Shown in pieces: positions 1-12,316 of a DNA stretch of 64,000 nucleotides (positions within the stretch are counted from its first letter, which is position 1; the number at the start of each line of letters is the position of its first letter). The notes beneath the pieces were generated by a model. That model searched no databases. It was not told the origin of the DNA and was given only the letters and a program-made list of their open reading frames with translations. Source of the DNA: Lunularia cruciata (Eukaryota > Streptophyta > Marchantiopsida > Lunulariales > Lunulariaceae); assembly GCA_948567375.1 (NCBI GenBank), contig OX419756.1:43254552-43318551 (forward strand), in the 5' to 3' direction. Both the position numbers and the translations under genes were made by a program.

Positions 1-203
1 GCCAAGTTTCCATAACTCATCTTTATTATAATCATAATAAAGGTTACATGGTGGTATACTATTCACTATTCACTATCAGTAGAGTATGATGGACGTTGAA
101 CATGAGTGAACACTTTAAAATAGTTACTTATTTCCTCAAGAGTTTTCCCTGCTTGTATGAGACTCATTTTGATTTCATGAGTGCGCTTTGATTCTAAACT
201 CTT

Positions 204-1378
204 CTACTTAAATTTGTGTTTGTCTGCCTTAGCTTTCCTTTTATCTACGCTCAATTTTTTCTCCATTTCAATTTCCATCTTCTCTGTCTCTAATCTAATG
301 CGCTCTGCTTCCATTCTCAACATTGTTTTCTCTCTCTTCCTCATGTTGGTGGTTTCTAGTTCAGCTAGCCATAACCTCTCTCTAGATTCTATACTATCTA
401 CCTTTAACATGGTAATTTTTGCTAAATCATGAGACAATGACATACTGGGTGACAACTTGGGTACCTTACTTGCAGAAATTCCACCTTTCCTCCTCTTTGG
501 GTCTCGTTCTCCTTCTTGGTCTGCACAATCAGATCCATCTCTTGTAGAAATTAAAGGCAGTGGTGGTGTAATGAAAGGCGAGTCCTTGGTTGGTGGAATA
601 CATGGAGACTCATCCTTTGGTGATAGGATTCCATTCTCCATGCCACTTGCTAAACTTTCCACCCCTTGGGTGTTTGTGACCAACTCAGGGCCTAAGTCAA
701 GGAGCACCACCTCTGGAGGAGATGAGAAATGGGAGCACTCCTACGCACCTTCATGGACCTCCTCCTTGCCAGCCTCGCAAATCTCGCTCGAATTAGGATT
801 ACAATCTCCTAAACTTACCATTGCCGGTGGACTTATGTTTGCTATGCTCCGAAACATGGCTTCCATTCTTGCAAAATGCGGGCACATTCCATTCAATTTA
901 TCTTCTATAGTTCTCCACCCTTTGCTATATTCCTTCTCGGTGAGACCTTCTCCCGTCGCCTTGTTCTTGAGCTCTCGAGTTTCTTTGTATTGTTTCATGT
1001 ACCGCAACCATTTCTTGTAAAGTCTGTCACCTGTCATAGAAGTAGGAAATCCGATACACTCTCTAATCAAAAAGGTTGCCATGAAACTAAATGCGGTCAA
1101 TTTTTGAATGGGCTTTTTGCAGTTCCCACCATGAATTTGTGCAAAATGCTCGGGGTCCTCCAAATAATCCAGTATTTGGCTGTAATGGTGTGTTGCCATA
1201 TGCAAAATCGTTCATCCTCCTTGGTTTTGCCAGGCACAAAAGAAGCCATCCTCAACAAGTCTCCAAATTTCCCTAATGGCTGTTGAGGTTGCGAATCCAA
1301 AGATGACTCTATAGGTCCCGGATCAACGTCATCGATAATGGAGTCTCCTACACTAAATCGTTGTACTTGATCACCCAT
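204..1378 (-). pseudogene. Decayed Myb/SANT-like (trihelix-like) DNA-binding protein gene
   Basis: Read on the minus strand from 1378, three open pieces join into one protein of roughly 390 residues. The N-terminal piece (MGDQVQRFSVGDSII) runs to about 1185, where a one-base shift is needed to continue into HYSQILDYLEDPEHFAQI. This leads into a basic, aromatic-rich region (KKWLRYMKQYKET, then GLTEKEYSKGWRTIEDKL and MCPHFARM) that resembles Myb/SANT-like or trihelix-type regulators of plants. A TAG at 741-743 interrupts the frame. Beyond it the same frame stays open to 204, with a nuclear-localisation-like DPKRRKGG and a charged coiled coil (MRKREKTMLRMEAERIRLE). One frameshift plus one stop suggests a pseudogene. 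A short unrecognised intron or sequence errors could also explain both breaks. The family assignment is tentative and the gene may be transposon-derived. Confidence 0.5.
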
Positions 1379-2034
1379 TGCAAAAAGTTTGTTGCACTCC
1401 TAGTGTGAGAATAGTCGCACTCTAATCAATTTTTTGGTTGCCGCACGGCGGCACTGATCATTTCCCACACCAATTCGAAACTACAAAACCGTCGTTACTT
1501 GCTTGACAACTCGCACCTTTGCTAATGAGGGTGGCGAATTTCAGTTTATAAATTTGAATTGTTGTGCGGGGCCATTTTGGATCTTGAATACGAAAAAAAT
1601 CATCAATACGTGACTAAATGATTACTCGACCACCCTCTGGAGGAAACACGTCACTTTTTCTGACAATCATTTATTTACGTACGGCCCTCCAAAACATCCA
1701 TAAGGTAGAGGCATTCCAAAACATCCATAAGATAGGATTTGATTTTTATAAATGAATGTAATTAGCTGAATATATCCCTTAACTGAAGCGATAGGCGTTC
1801 AGTTATTACACTCTCGTACCGATATCGAATTCATTAAAAATTATTACGAAGTTTGTTATTTTTCCACTAGACATCCGTCGAATCTATTTCTGAAACCCTT
1901 TATTGTTCTACTATAGTTGCGAACTGCAGTACGTCCCAACGGTGAGTCGGATCGAGCATATTTATAGTGCACTGTACAGTACACATGCGAAAACCGTGGT
2001 TCCCTTCGGAGTACGCGCTAAACCTCTCTTCCTT

Positions 2035-2158
2035 AAACCCTAACTGCGAGTACGCTTGCTCTGTCCACAATGCTTGGGGTTTATGCAACAGAGCCCATAA
2101 TGTCTCACAGGCTCCAGTGAGACATTATACGACCACGACGGTCTCATTTCTCTATAAA
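2035..2158 (+). promoter_or_regulatory. UTP21 promoter elements: telo-box, site II motif, TATA box
   Basis: AAACCCTAA, a perfect plant telo-box, lies at 2035-2043. AGCCCA, the reverse of the site II core TGGGCT, lies at 2092-2097. TATAAA lies at 2153-2158, 134 bases before the ATG. Telo-box plus site II combinations are established in plant promoters of ribosomal-protein and ribosome-biogenesis genes, which fits the SSU-processome gene that follows. The motifs are read directly; that they act as a promoter is inferred from family knowledge. Confidence 0.55.
2097..2128. repeat. 12-bp perfect hairpin upstream of UTP21
   Basis: ATAATGTCTCAC (2097-2108) and its exact reverse complement (2117-2128) flank an 8-base loop. 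It overlaps the site II motif and sits just before the TATA box. It could be a palindromic protein-binding site. Confidence 0.6.
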
Positions 2159-2291
2159 CGAGGAGCTAACCAGAATCGAAAGGTCGACGAGGCTCAAATT
2201 ACTGGTTGTACTCGTGGTGCAGATTTGGCAAGGTGGAATTGATAAGAATTCAATAAGTTGATAAAAGAGAATGAAGTGTTGAGCTTGGACG

Positions 2292-5200
2292 ATGGGGATT
2301 TTCGAACCATTCAGAGCCTTGGGCTATATAACGGACGGGACGCCCTGCTCTGTTCAACGGAGAGGTTTAGAGACTTACGTGACTGTCAGTGTCGGGAAGT
2401 CCTGGCAAATCTATGATGTAAGTAATTTGGTGGGCCGGACTTTTATGGACTTTCCAGGTCGTGGAATTAGAAAGCGAGTTTGATTTATGTATCTTCACGG
2501 AGAATTCTGGTGGAATTGGACAGGTTTGGAGACTTTTGGTGCTTGTTGAGTATATGTAATATACAAAATACAGGAAGTTAATGCTTCCACAATCTCATGA
2601 CATTTCTTCACGCATGTGCAGTGTGCGAAGATTTCTCTCCTCTTTGTCGGTAAGCCGCCGTTCTCCACTTTCTCATGCTCTTTTATGCTGTAACTTGGAT
2701 ATTTGTTGGCTATGAGCTAATCTAGTTTGGTCTACAAGGCGAATCCTGACACCACTGCAGATGAATGGGCTGGAGTGCTGTCAGGACTGATTCGATTTTT
2801 ACACTTGTTATTCACACTGTCCTATGAGTGGTTGCAGGTCCACAGTTGGAAAAGAAGATTCGTGCACTTGCGTCTTGGCGTGATTACACTTATGTTGCGA
2901 GTGGACAGAGCATTGCCGTCTTTAATAGAACTCTACAGGTTTGAACTTTTCTGCACATATGAATTGTGTTCTAAAGAACTTCAAGTACATGAACCGTGCC
3001 GAAACGTAAAGTAGCATCTACTGATAAATTTATGTCCTAAATGATTGGAAGCACCAAATTCAGTCTTAACGTGATAAACTGAAAAGTGCTCAAGGAAATT
3101 CAAACTTGCTCCTCATTTATCACGAGATAATTGAGCATAGAACTGCGCAGGTGTCGACATGGAGTGGTCATACCGGCAAAGTGATTCTACTTCTTGCTTT
3201 TGGAAAGCATGTTCTGAGCATTGGCACAGAGGGCCGCCTCCTGATATGGCCTGTGATCGGAGACGATCCGACTGCTGCTATGTACCCTGTGGGAAGTATA
3301 GAGTTGCGGAAGTCTTTCACTCCTACCTGCATTGTTCATCCAGATACCTACCTCAACAAGGTATGTCATATGTTCGATACTATCTAATTCTAGGTCGAGT
3401 GAAAGAATATGTCGAGCGAAAAAAATGAAAGATCTGAGATCGGTCTCAATTAACGGATATTGCTTCATCTGGGCAGGTCGTTATCGGTAGCGAGGAGGGT
3501 TCAATGCAACTATGGAATATAAGCACTCAAAAGATGATCTATGAATTCAAGGGGTGGGGGTCCCCTGTACGCTCGTGTGTGTCTTCCCCTGCTTTGGATG
3601 TCATCGGTGTTGGTTGTGCCGATGGAAAGATCCATTTACATAACCTTCGATACGACGAGACTGTTGTCACGTTCACGCATACAACACGAGGACCTGTTAC
3701 TGCCCTTTCGTTTAGAACTGGTGCGAAGAGGCCTACCCAACTGTCCTGCACAAAATAAGTTATATGGGATTACCATTAGAGAGCTGTCAATTTATTCACC
3801 ACACTTGTTAGCCTACATGTGCTTGACTATCGCAATGATAGACCCTGCGTATAGTTCCATGACCTTTTACTGCTCTTTCATCGCGATTCTTTTGCTAAAG
3901 TAAGAGGTCCGTATTTCTGTACTCTCAGATGGACAACCCTTTCTAGCAGCAGGTGGCTCATCCGGGGTCATAAGTATCTGGGACCTTCAAAAGCGAAAGC
4001 TGCAGACTGTCATAAAAGATGCCCATGACGCAGCTGTTACCACCTTACACTTCCTCGCCAACGAACCCGTTCTGTTGAGTGGTAGTGCAGATAATTCGCT
4101 TAAGGTTTGTTTCTAGACAGTAGTCAAACTGCGGTATTTGTGGTCGCTACGGATCAAGGATTATATAAACATGGATCAATTTTGCTTCTCTTGTTTTCTT
4201 TTCCTCCCCTCCAGTTTCTTTTGTACATAACGCATACACTTGGATGATGATTGTCTGGTTCAGATGTGGATATTCGATACCAGTGATGGAGAGGCTCGTC
4301 TCTTGCGCTTTCGAAGTGGTCATAGTGCTCCACCAACAAGTATCAGGTATATTGTCTGTTGACTTGCCTTCCTAGTTCTCTTTTGCTTAACGTTAATGTT
4401 ATTTTATGAATTGATGCCCTCTCGGACATACGTGTTGTCTTCATCTCGAAATTAGAATACGTCCATGAGGTAATACCATCTTGCAGTACTTTTGATTGTG
4501 TATAGAGAAGCGCTGTATGAGGCCTTGTCTGTGTACCATTGTGGTTGGTAATCATCATTTTTTCTCATGCTTTGTAGATACTACGGAAATGGGCAAAATT
4601 TGTTGTCCGCTGGGCTTGACAGGTCATTTCGTTTCTTCTCCACTATTCAGGTCTGTTTTCCTACGCCGATTTTCTGGAACATTCAATCCATAACACGAGG
4701 TTTACTCCGCAATTTTCTCTTAGCGTGCACACTTATTGCAGTAAGACCTGTTGCTGAGATTTCAAACTGTAACTATGTCTACAGGATCAGCAAAGCCGAG
4801 AACTATCACAAGGTCATATCGCCAAGCGTGCCAAGAAGCTGAACTTGAAGGTTTCATCATTATCTCGTTATACCTTATCTAAGCATGTGAGGTTGTCTTG
4901 TAGTTGAGACGCAGATTTCCATTTTCTCATCATATTCAGAAGATCCTTACACTCTTAAAAACCAATCTCTTGATATTTGCAGGAAGATTCATTGAAGCTC
5001 TCACCAGTTGTTGGATTTGCAGCAGGTAAATTTTTCGGGATGTCCGTATTTCTTTCCTTTCCACTCTCATACGAGCCGGACAAAAATCTTGATTGATTTA
5101 TGTCTCATGTACAAATATTCCTGCCTGAACAAGGAAGGAGCGAAGAAGATGTACAACTTGTTACTGACTCATTTGGTCACACTTTGGAAACATCTATTGC

Positions 5201-8200
5201 AGCTGAGATTCGTGAACGTGATTGGTCCAATGTTGTGACTTGCCATATGGACGACAATATGGCTTACTCATGGCGACTTCAAAACTTCGTAATTGGTGAA
5301 CATATCCTAAAACCTTCTGGAGAAGCGCCAACCCCAGTGAAGGTGTGTTTGCAAGTTTGTTCTCCCATATACTGTAACCTACTGTTGATTGCCAGTCAAG
5401 TAAATGAGTTTATTTCGTAGATATGTGTGTGAAACGGGCTCACATTTCGGGTTATAGGCATCTGCGTTACATAGGTCTAATCCTTTGAGGTATAGTACCT
5501 TCAGGCTGTATGCTGAGAAGAACTATGCTCTAGCCGCCCTTGAATGGCTTAGGAGGTAATTGTCTGGTTTATCTTGATTAGAATCAAAGGGCTACAATAG
5601 CGGCAGGGTAAGGATTCAATAGCCCTTATTGTTTCCAGACTGTTCTCGGGAACACTCAACTCTGAATACTACAAAGAATGAAAGGGCCATGATCTTATGA
5701 CATCAAATTCGGGCTTCTGCATTAGCTCATGAGGGTGCTGCCGTTGGTCCACTTACAGGTTTATCCGACGATGATTTGTGCACTTTAGATGTCCAATGTC
5801 TGGGAGCAAGTTATCAGATGTTTCTGGCAAAAACCTCACGAGTTGATTACCAAGGAAGAAACCGACAAGTCTTACTATACTTCTTCTTTGTGTGCAGGCA
5901 TGTGCTATCAGTGCATGTGGAAATTTTGCAGTCCTTGGGACAGAAGGGGGAGTTATCGAGCGATTCAATCTACAATCCGGGCAAACCCGTGGTACTTACG
6001 AGGATCTTTCACTGGGAGGTTATTCGAGCCATGCCGGCCCAATAATTGGTCTTGCATGTGATGCTACAAATACTGTACTTCTTAGTGGTGGACATGATGG
6101 AAACATCAAGGTGCGTCTTCCTTCCTTTCAGGCTTATTTATCCGGTTTTGAGTTGGCTGGTCAAGCAAGGGCTCACCATGGACTGCCAACTGCAGAAAGA
6201 AATCACCAATTTGTCCAGGTTGGCGTATTTCTGGATCAAATCTGCTTTAACGTTTCTGAACTAACATAAAGAATATGGAGTGACGAGTAACTGTGTGTGG
6301 ATGCAATGTCTCTGGTTAATAACAACCAGTCGAATTATTATTTGCAGGTGTGGGATTTCAAAGGCAGAGGACTCAATTCCACGATAGACGTGGGTTCACC
6401 TCTTGTAAAACTTGCTCACCATTCTGGAAATGGTACACTTCCTCGTCAATTATGCATTCATTTGATGATTATTCTGATCTGCAGGTTTGTGATCTAGACA
6501 CGTCTGTGGCCTGATTGTTTGCTGTTTTTGTCGTGAGTATTTGCTTATTTTGTTGTCTTGGCACCTGTTGCAATCTTAGGTTTACTGGCCGTCGCATCGG
6601 TGGACAAAGTGATTCGCCTGTATGACGTGGTTGCTGCACGACTAGTGCGAGTCTTCAGTGGCCACACTGACCGCATCACTGACTTTTGCTTCAGCGAGGA
6701 TGGAAAGCTGCTGATTTCATCATCGATGGATGAAACTCTGCGAGTGTGGGATGTAATAGCTGCTAAGCCACTGGATACTATGCATGTTGACGCTGCTGTG
6801 ACAGCTCTCTCGCTTGCTCCCAACATGGACATGTTGGCTACGGCACATGTCAACCGGAATGGGATCTACTTATGGTTAGTATCCAGAAAGTGACAGTAGG
6901 CAATGCGATCACCACGGCTTTGAAATGATTTCAGTTTCTGTGATTCTTTCGTTGTGAACAAACGAACGCATATTTCACACGTCGTACATTTGTTATATTT
7001 TATGTAGGTCCAATCGACTTATTTACTCCGGAAGCGACTTTGAACTCCGGGGTAGCGGGACGTCTGTTGTGCACGTTTCAATGCCTACCGTTTCATCACA
7101 TGAGAAGGTTGCAGTAGAGAACGGGACTGCAGTTCTTTCCACAGATGTATCTGATACCAATGAGGCTGGAGATATTCCTCAAAACGAAGGGTCAATGGCC
7201 GTCACCCAGATTTTGCCAACTTTGATCACTCTGTCACTACTGCCAAAGTCCCAATGGCAGGGTCTTGTGGACCTTGACATTATCAGGGTGCTTAACCTAC
7301 CAAATTGCCCCTTATCAGACTGTTGGCCTGTTGTGTCATTGTTATGCCCATGCGCCTGTTTATGCGAGTGTGGTTTGTGGTTGAGCGACAGTCTCTCGTC
7401 TTCATCTCTCGGCTCGCAATAGGCAGCTTCATGCTTGAAGACATGGTGACTTAAACAAAATATTACGATTTAAACCTTTGATATTAACGTCAATGTTTGT
7501 GGGATGCATCAGGTACGAAATAAGCCAGTAGAGCCACCAAAGAAGCCAGACAAAGCACCCTTCTTTTTGCCTACATTGCCTTCACTACATTCACAGCCTA
7601 TCTTTGTAGCTGGCAAGACTGGCGAAGGGAAGTCGGATGGAAGCGCAAAACCTACTTCAGCTCTAGCTAAAAGGCAATGGGAGGGTGAACTCCTATCACA
7701 ATTTACCTACACTCTTCACACTTGTGCAGAGAGCAAAGATTGTAAGTCGTCCTCTGTATACCACGTCCTGAAGTGAAAGCTTGAGATGCACTTTAAGCAT
7801 GCAGAGAGGAAGTCGTTAATGAATATCCTTCAGTATATACTGAAATGACCTTGCATGTAAATCGGTGATGTAAGGTAGACCAACCTTTATGTCAAGCCAA
7901 GAAGTTTCTCTTTCCCATAATGTCGTTCTAATGTAGGAACCTGTTATATTGTACTGCAGACGCAGCATTTGTCGCTCTTGTCAAGAAAATGACACCATCT
8001 GCGTTGGACGCGGAGTTTAGAATGCTGCAATTAGTAGATGATGAGGACGAAGATGAAGACGTACGGGGTGAACGCAGCAAAGAGTTAGTTGATTTAGGAC
8101 TTTTAATGGATTTTTTCGAACATGAAACCAAGGCCAACACAGAGTTCGAGTTCTTGCAAGCTTTGATCCACTTATTTCTGAAGGTAATACTTATGCCTTC

Positions 8201-8538
8201 GCTCCTTTAGTTTCGTCTTATATTTTCATGGTGCGCTGCTAGGAGATGTTTATGCCCAAGTTTCTTATTTTCCTGCGTTGCCGTCAGGATAATTGTGTAA
8301 AGGTATATGTTTTTTAGCCCAAGGTAGTTCAAGCAGGGAGGAAACGGCACCTTAGGCACTTACGTTAACCATGCCCATCGTTTGGCAGGTACATGGAGAA
8401 ACAATTATTAGAAAACCTCTTCTTCAAGAGAAAGCTAGAAAGCTTCATAGCTTGCAGGCTTATTCATGGCAAAGACTCGATTCAACTTTTCAAAGAATTC
8501 GTTGTACTGTTGCCTTCTTGTCGAATGCCCAATTGTGA
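2292..8538 (+). CDS. UTP21: UTP21/WDR36, SSU-processome WD40 protein (18 exons, 921 aa)
   Basis: Exons: 2292-2417, 2622-2649, 2838-2938, 3151-3360, 3477-3720, 3929-4104, 4264-4346, 4578-4650, 4785-4850, 4983-5025, 5203-5342, 5898-6110, 6348-6432, 6580-6874, 7008-7287, 7513-7741, 7960-8183, 8389-8538. All introns are GT-AG, frame is kept throughout, and the sum is 922 codons including the stop. The start MGIFEPFRALGYITDG is the conserved N terminus of the family. WD40 repeats forming the tandem propellers run to about residue 650. The C-terminal Utp21 domain contains NKPVEPPKKPDKAPFFLPT (about 724-742), an acidic DDEDEDED run near 823, and a final helix ending FLSNAQL. Yeast Utp21 and human WDR36 are of similar length. 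The family acts in the nucleolus with the UTP-B complex in pre-18S rRNA processing. Exon 2 is only 28 bases. The telo-box upstream suits co-regulation with ribosome genes. Confidence 0.93.
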
Positions 8539-9500
8539 AAACAGGGCGATATTTACTATATATATACATATATAAAACTGTTTTGTTCCACTCCTCCATT
8601 CCCCAACTAATTTTCTCCCTAGTATTTTCCCTTCGTTCTTTGACTGCTTCCTGCTTCGACCTCTCGTGTCTACAGTGTTCCTACCCGACTCCAGCCCACG
8701 TTCTTAATCTTCGTTCACACACTGCTTACTGGCGGGCTCTTACATCACGTTTCCTATTCCTCGCTATCGGTTGCATAGATGCTCTCTATTTCACGTTCTA
8801 TTCTTGTCCGTTGGCTATCTGTTATTCTCAAATTGTTTCAGTTATGCCTTTGCTGCAGGTTACATTCGATGCATTCTACCTTAGGGATTTAACACTAGTC
8901 TAGCATTGTGATTCATGTACATATTGCTTATCGATCATTTGCACTTCATGAGTTCTGGATAACCCGTTCCCAGAACGGCTTTTGCTCTCATATACTTATA
9001 TATACATATATAAAACGACGAAGTGCATTATTTGGAAAAAGTTGCGGGCTTTTTCCCACGGGAAGAAACCAGAATTTCGCCATCCTCTTTGTTTAATTCA
9101 GCATCTTCTCATGCAAATAAACGTCATTACCTCCTTCCAGAAAACACTCTGGGTCTAATTTTTGGCTTGCCTTATGCGGAATATCGATTAAATGGATTGC
9201 AGACTGGAACTTGCGGTCTACACTCTGGAAGACACTCATCAAGACTTATCCCAGCTAGGGCTGAAGCAGAGGTCTTGAAACGGGGACAAATTGCTAGAGT
9301 ACAGAACGGTTTCTTTGGCTCTGTATTTGCCAGCAGCGTCAGAACTCTACCACACTGAAAACCTCTATGTACACGATTGTAGTGTGCATACTCTCCTCCA
9401 TTGTGAAGAAGACAGGCTTTTGTCGCCTGCCACAGCAGGTGAATATTTAGAACTCACACTGAAAACACAAGTCTGCGAACATATTTAATTTAGTAAGTGT
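8539..9500. other. UTP21 3' flank with two identical AT-rich 20-mers
   Basis: No coding region is supported here. TATATATACATATATAAAAC occurs at 8559-8578, just after the UTP21 stop, and again at 8997-9016. The 418 bases between are pyrimidine-rich. The pair could be chance microsatellite-like sequence or a target duplication around a small insertion. The 3' UTR and polyadenylation site of UTP21 should lie in this stretch. Confidence 0.4.
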
Positions 9501-10280
9501 TGGACATCGTTGATCAACCTCTGATACTGGAACGGGCATGGACGAGTCATGTCTACTCTTCCTCGGCAGAATCAGCTTATCCACCATCTCAACTACGAGA
9601 GTCTGAATGAAACCGAAGTTCCCGCCAGCTAGCGGTTTGGGATTGCAAGTCTAGAGCTGTAATCATGAAAGATGATGGTTTCAGATAGTCTAACAATATA
9701 AAGCTGTCCTCGTTATTTTACAGATATCGAGAATATCTCATGTCAAAAGTATGTGTAATGAATGCAGAAGCTGCGGGAAGAAGGGGGCGATGTAGAATGA
9801 ATATCTAATGTCAAGATTATGTTTACATTTCAGTCTGTCGGGGGCCCAAAGCATTATTATCTATACAAAATATCGCATTTGCTTCACAGCAACTCGTACT
9901 AACAACATGATCTTAATATTAAACCCGGAAGAATAGTAGCTTGCGATTCACCGCAAAATGGGTAGTTTGATCTTTTTTAGCCCACTTTATCTCTTTACGC
10001 CTGTTTAATTGGCAACTACTGGCCCTTCCACTAAGTGGCTAGCAGATTTTAAGTCACGTTTCTTCAAGATCTATCATCGATGACATACCTGGGAAGGTAA
10101 TGAAAGGAAGTTCCAAGGGCAAGGTTTCTAGGCTATCTATCAAATTAAGCCGGTAAAGCTGACGTGAGATAGACATGTTCCAACAAACTTCTCGCAGAAT
10201 GTAGCTGACAATCTCCGGGTTGGGAGATGTAACTTCCAAGTTGTTGTCCCTATATACACCTTGTGTCAGCACTTAGTACC

Positions 10281-10324
10281 AAGACTGGTGTAAACCGCTC
10301 TAAAGAGCGGTTTACACCAGTCTT
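10281..10324. repeat. Perfect 21-bp stem hairpin
   Basis: AAGACTGGTGTAAACCGCTC (10281-10300) pairs exactly with 10305-10324. The four bases between (TAAA) add one more T:A pair, giving a 21-bp stem and a 2-base loop. It is followed by TTTTTA-like sequence. This length of perfect palindrome is far beyond chance; its function is unknown. Confidence 0.8.
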
Positions 10325-11390
10325 TTTACAGCGTACCTCCAAACAATGTTGAAAAGAAATGTGACATTTCCGTTTCTTTGTTGTCGTCTCTCTGGATTGT
10401 AAATCATCAGCACTGCTGCAAACTATCTACGCACTGGTTTGCAAAACTTGAGCTTGACTACCACCTTGCGGTGACTCAAATGTCCACGTTGTCATTGCTC
10501 TTAAGTTACTATAATTCGATTCTTGGATACCTTTACCATTGGTTAGTTCAATCCAGAGAGTTGGACAGATTCGAGATTGCCTATGCAAAAAGGTGACTCA
10601 TATTTCTATCAGTATTCCGAATATATGTGTTGTGGTCCTAAGCCAACCACTCTCTGAAATTGCGCTAAAGTTCTCGACAACAGAACCCTTAGCCCTATCC
10701 GAATGGCCAGTTGCATTGTTTGCCTCCATGAATAGTGTAGCATCGGTTTGCGACCATGAGTAGCGGCAAACGACCATCGGAATAAGCGTTGCCAGCAATT
10801 TTGACAGTTCACTCCATGCATGATTGAGTTCAAGGAATAAAATACTAGAGTGTACTGAAATGCTGAAAATTAAAGCGTTCAGCTCAGTGATCATTAACCG
10901 CACCTGAATCCTCCTCGCAGGCAACAACAGTCTCAGACTTGATGTCACGAATGAGGACACTTGAATTGAGCACAACGTTCAGTTATATGCACGAATCTGA
11001 GCAACACTAGAACCTGTACAGGCCGTCAAAGCCAGTCCTGATATCGTTTCCAGAGAGCAGATTCTAGAGACCTCTATATCACCAACCTTCTAGTCATGTG
11101 ATATCAACAAGTAACAAATGGATTTTTGGAGACTTCTTGTGGAGAGAGGGGAGAGATTTATTGTAAGCATTGAATTTGAAAATTTGTGATTTTGCATTGC
11201 TTTTCAATATTGGATATCACAAAGGTGATTACCAAAGTTGAAATCCAGTGCAAAACCTGAGATTATAGTCAATGGTCACTTCACCCGGTCAGGAACTTAG
11301 AAGAGAACTTTGACATTGAAGTCCTGGGATCTTCTTGAGGTTAAGTGAGCAGATAACAAATTGCAAATCACTTTCGTTATAAGTTCCCAG

Positions 11391-11423
11391 CGTCTGATAT
11401 GTACTAGAGGTCCATATCAGACG
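11391..11423. repeat. 11-bp inverted repeat
   Basis: CGTCTGATATG (11391-11401) and CATATCAGACG (11413-11423) are exact reverse complements around an 11-base loop. No gene is linked to it. Confidence 0.5.
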
Positions 11424-12291
11424 GTACGGAGAGATTCTAGCGGTCTTCCTTGTAGGAATAGTTTATAGGAGCTTTTCTGAAAGAGACATACGTGGGGATT
11501 AAAAGTCTTAGGTGCACGGTCAGAGTACAACAACGTGTCCCCAATAGTTAGCGGTGCAGAATATCGAAGGAGTTTCTTATCATAACAGAGGAAATCATGA
11601 CTAGTCTGCTCTGGGGCCTTTGATGTACAATAGTTTGTATCAAACTGGACCAACATCGATCTATGACTGCTTTCCTGAAATAATCTTGGTCTTGGATAAT
11701 TAATGTCGACAGTCTAATGAACACTGATTCATAAATTCGGGTTACACACTGTATCCTATAACACACTGATATGTGTTATGGAGTACAGTACAAGTCAATC
11801 AAGAAATATATCAGCTTAATAATGATCGTGATACATAGATCGTGTGATGCTTTATTGATCTCATCCTGGCATACAAACAAGTTCCTTCATCCCTAACTTT
11901 AACTTGTTCTTCACAATAGCAACTCAGATCGTTCACATGAAGTGACTCCTGTATAGGGTCCGTTTGTCGAATCAGATCACTTTCTCATCAGACATGAGGA
12001 CTACTTAGGAGTCTAATGAAGTTGAAAAGCAGCCACACATCACGTCACGTCGCAAGGGTTGCATTACCACGTAATCTCACACAGTGAGCCCATCGGCCAC
12101 CTTTTGCAAAGTACTGACTGTACTCTTCGTCCAAAGATCCGTGCAGATACAATGTATACAGTTACAGTGAGAATCCTCGAAGTATGCTGATTCAAGGTGT
12201 CCGGACAAAGTAAACCGATTGTGTGTACCGATACAGTGTATTAGAGCATATTGCATGAGGATTTGAATATATCCTACCTGAGACGACATCC

Positions 12292-12316
12292 TTTATATCT
12301 ATAGCATAGATATAAA
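12292..12316. repeat. 11-bp AT-rich inverted repeat
   Basis: TTTATATCTAT and ATAGATATAAA flank a 3-base AGC loop. At this AT content such a match could arise by chance. Confidence 0.4.

Noticed and set aside
8393-8903. Open frames after the UTP21 acceptor (MEKQLLENLF and MAKTRFNF frames)
   Set aside because: They overlap the last UTP21 exon in other frames. The exon frame HGETIIRKPLLQEKARKL ending in FLSNAQL is the conserved family C terminus.
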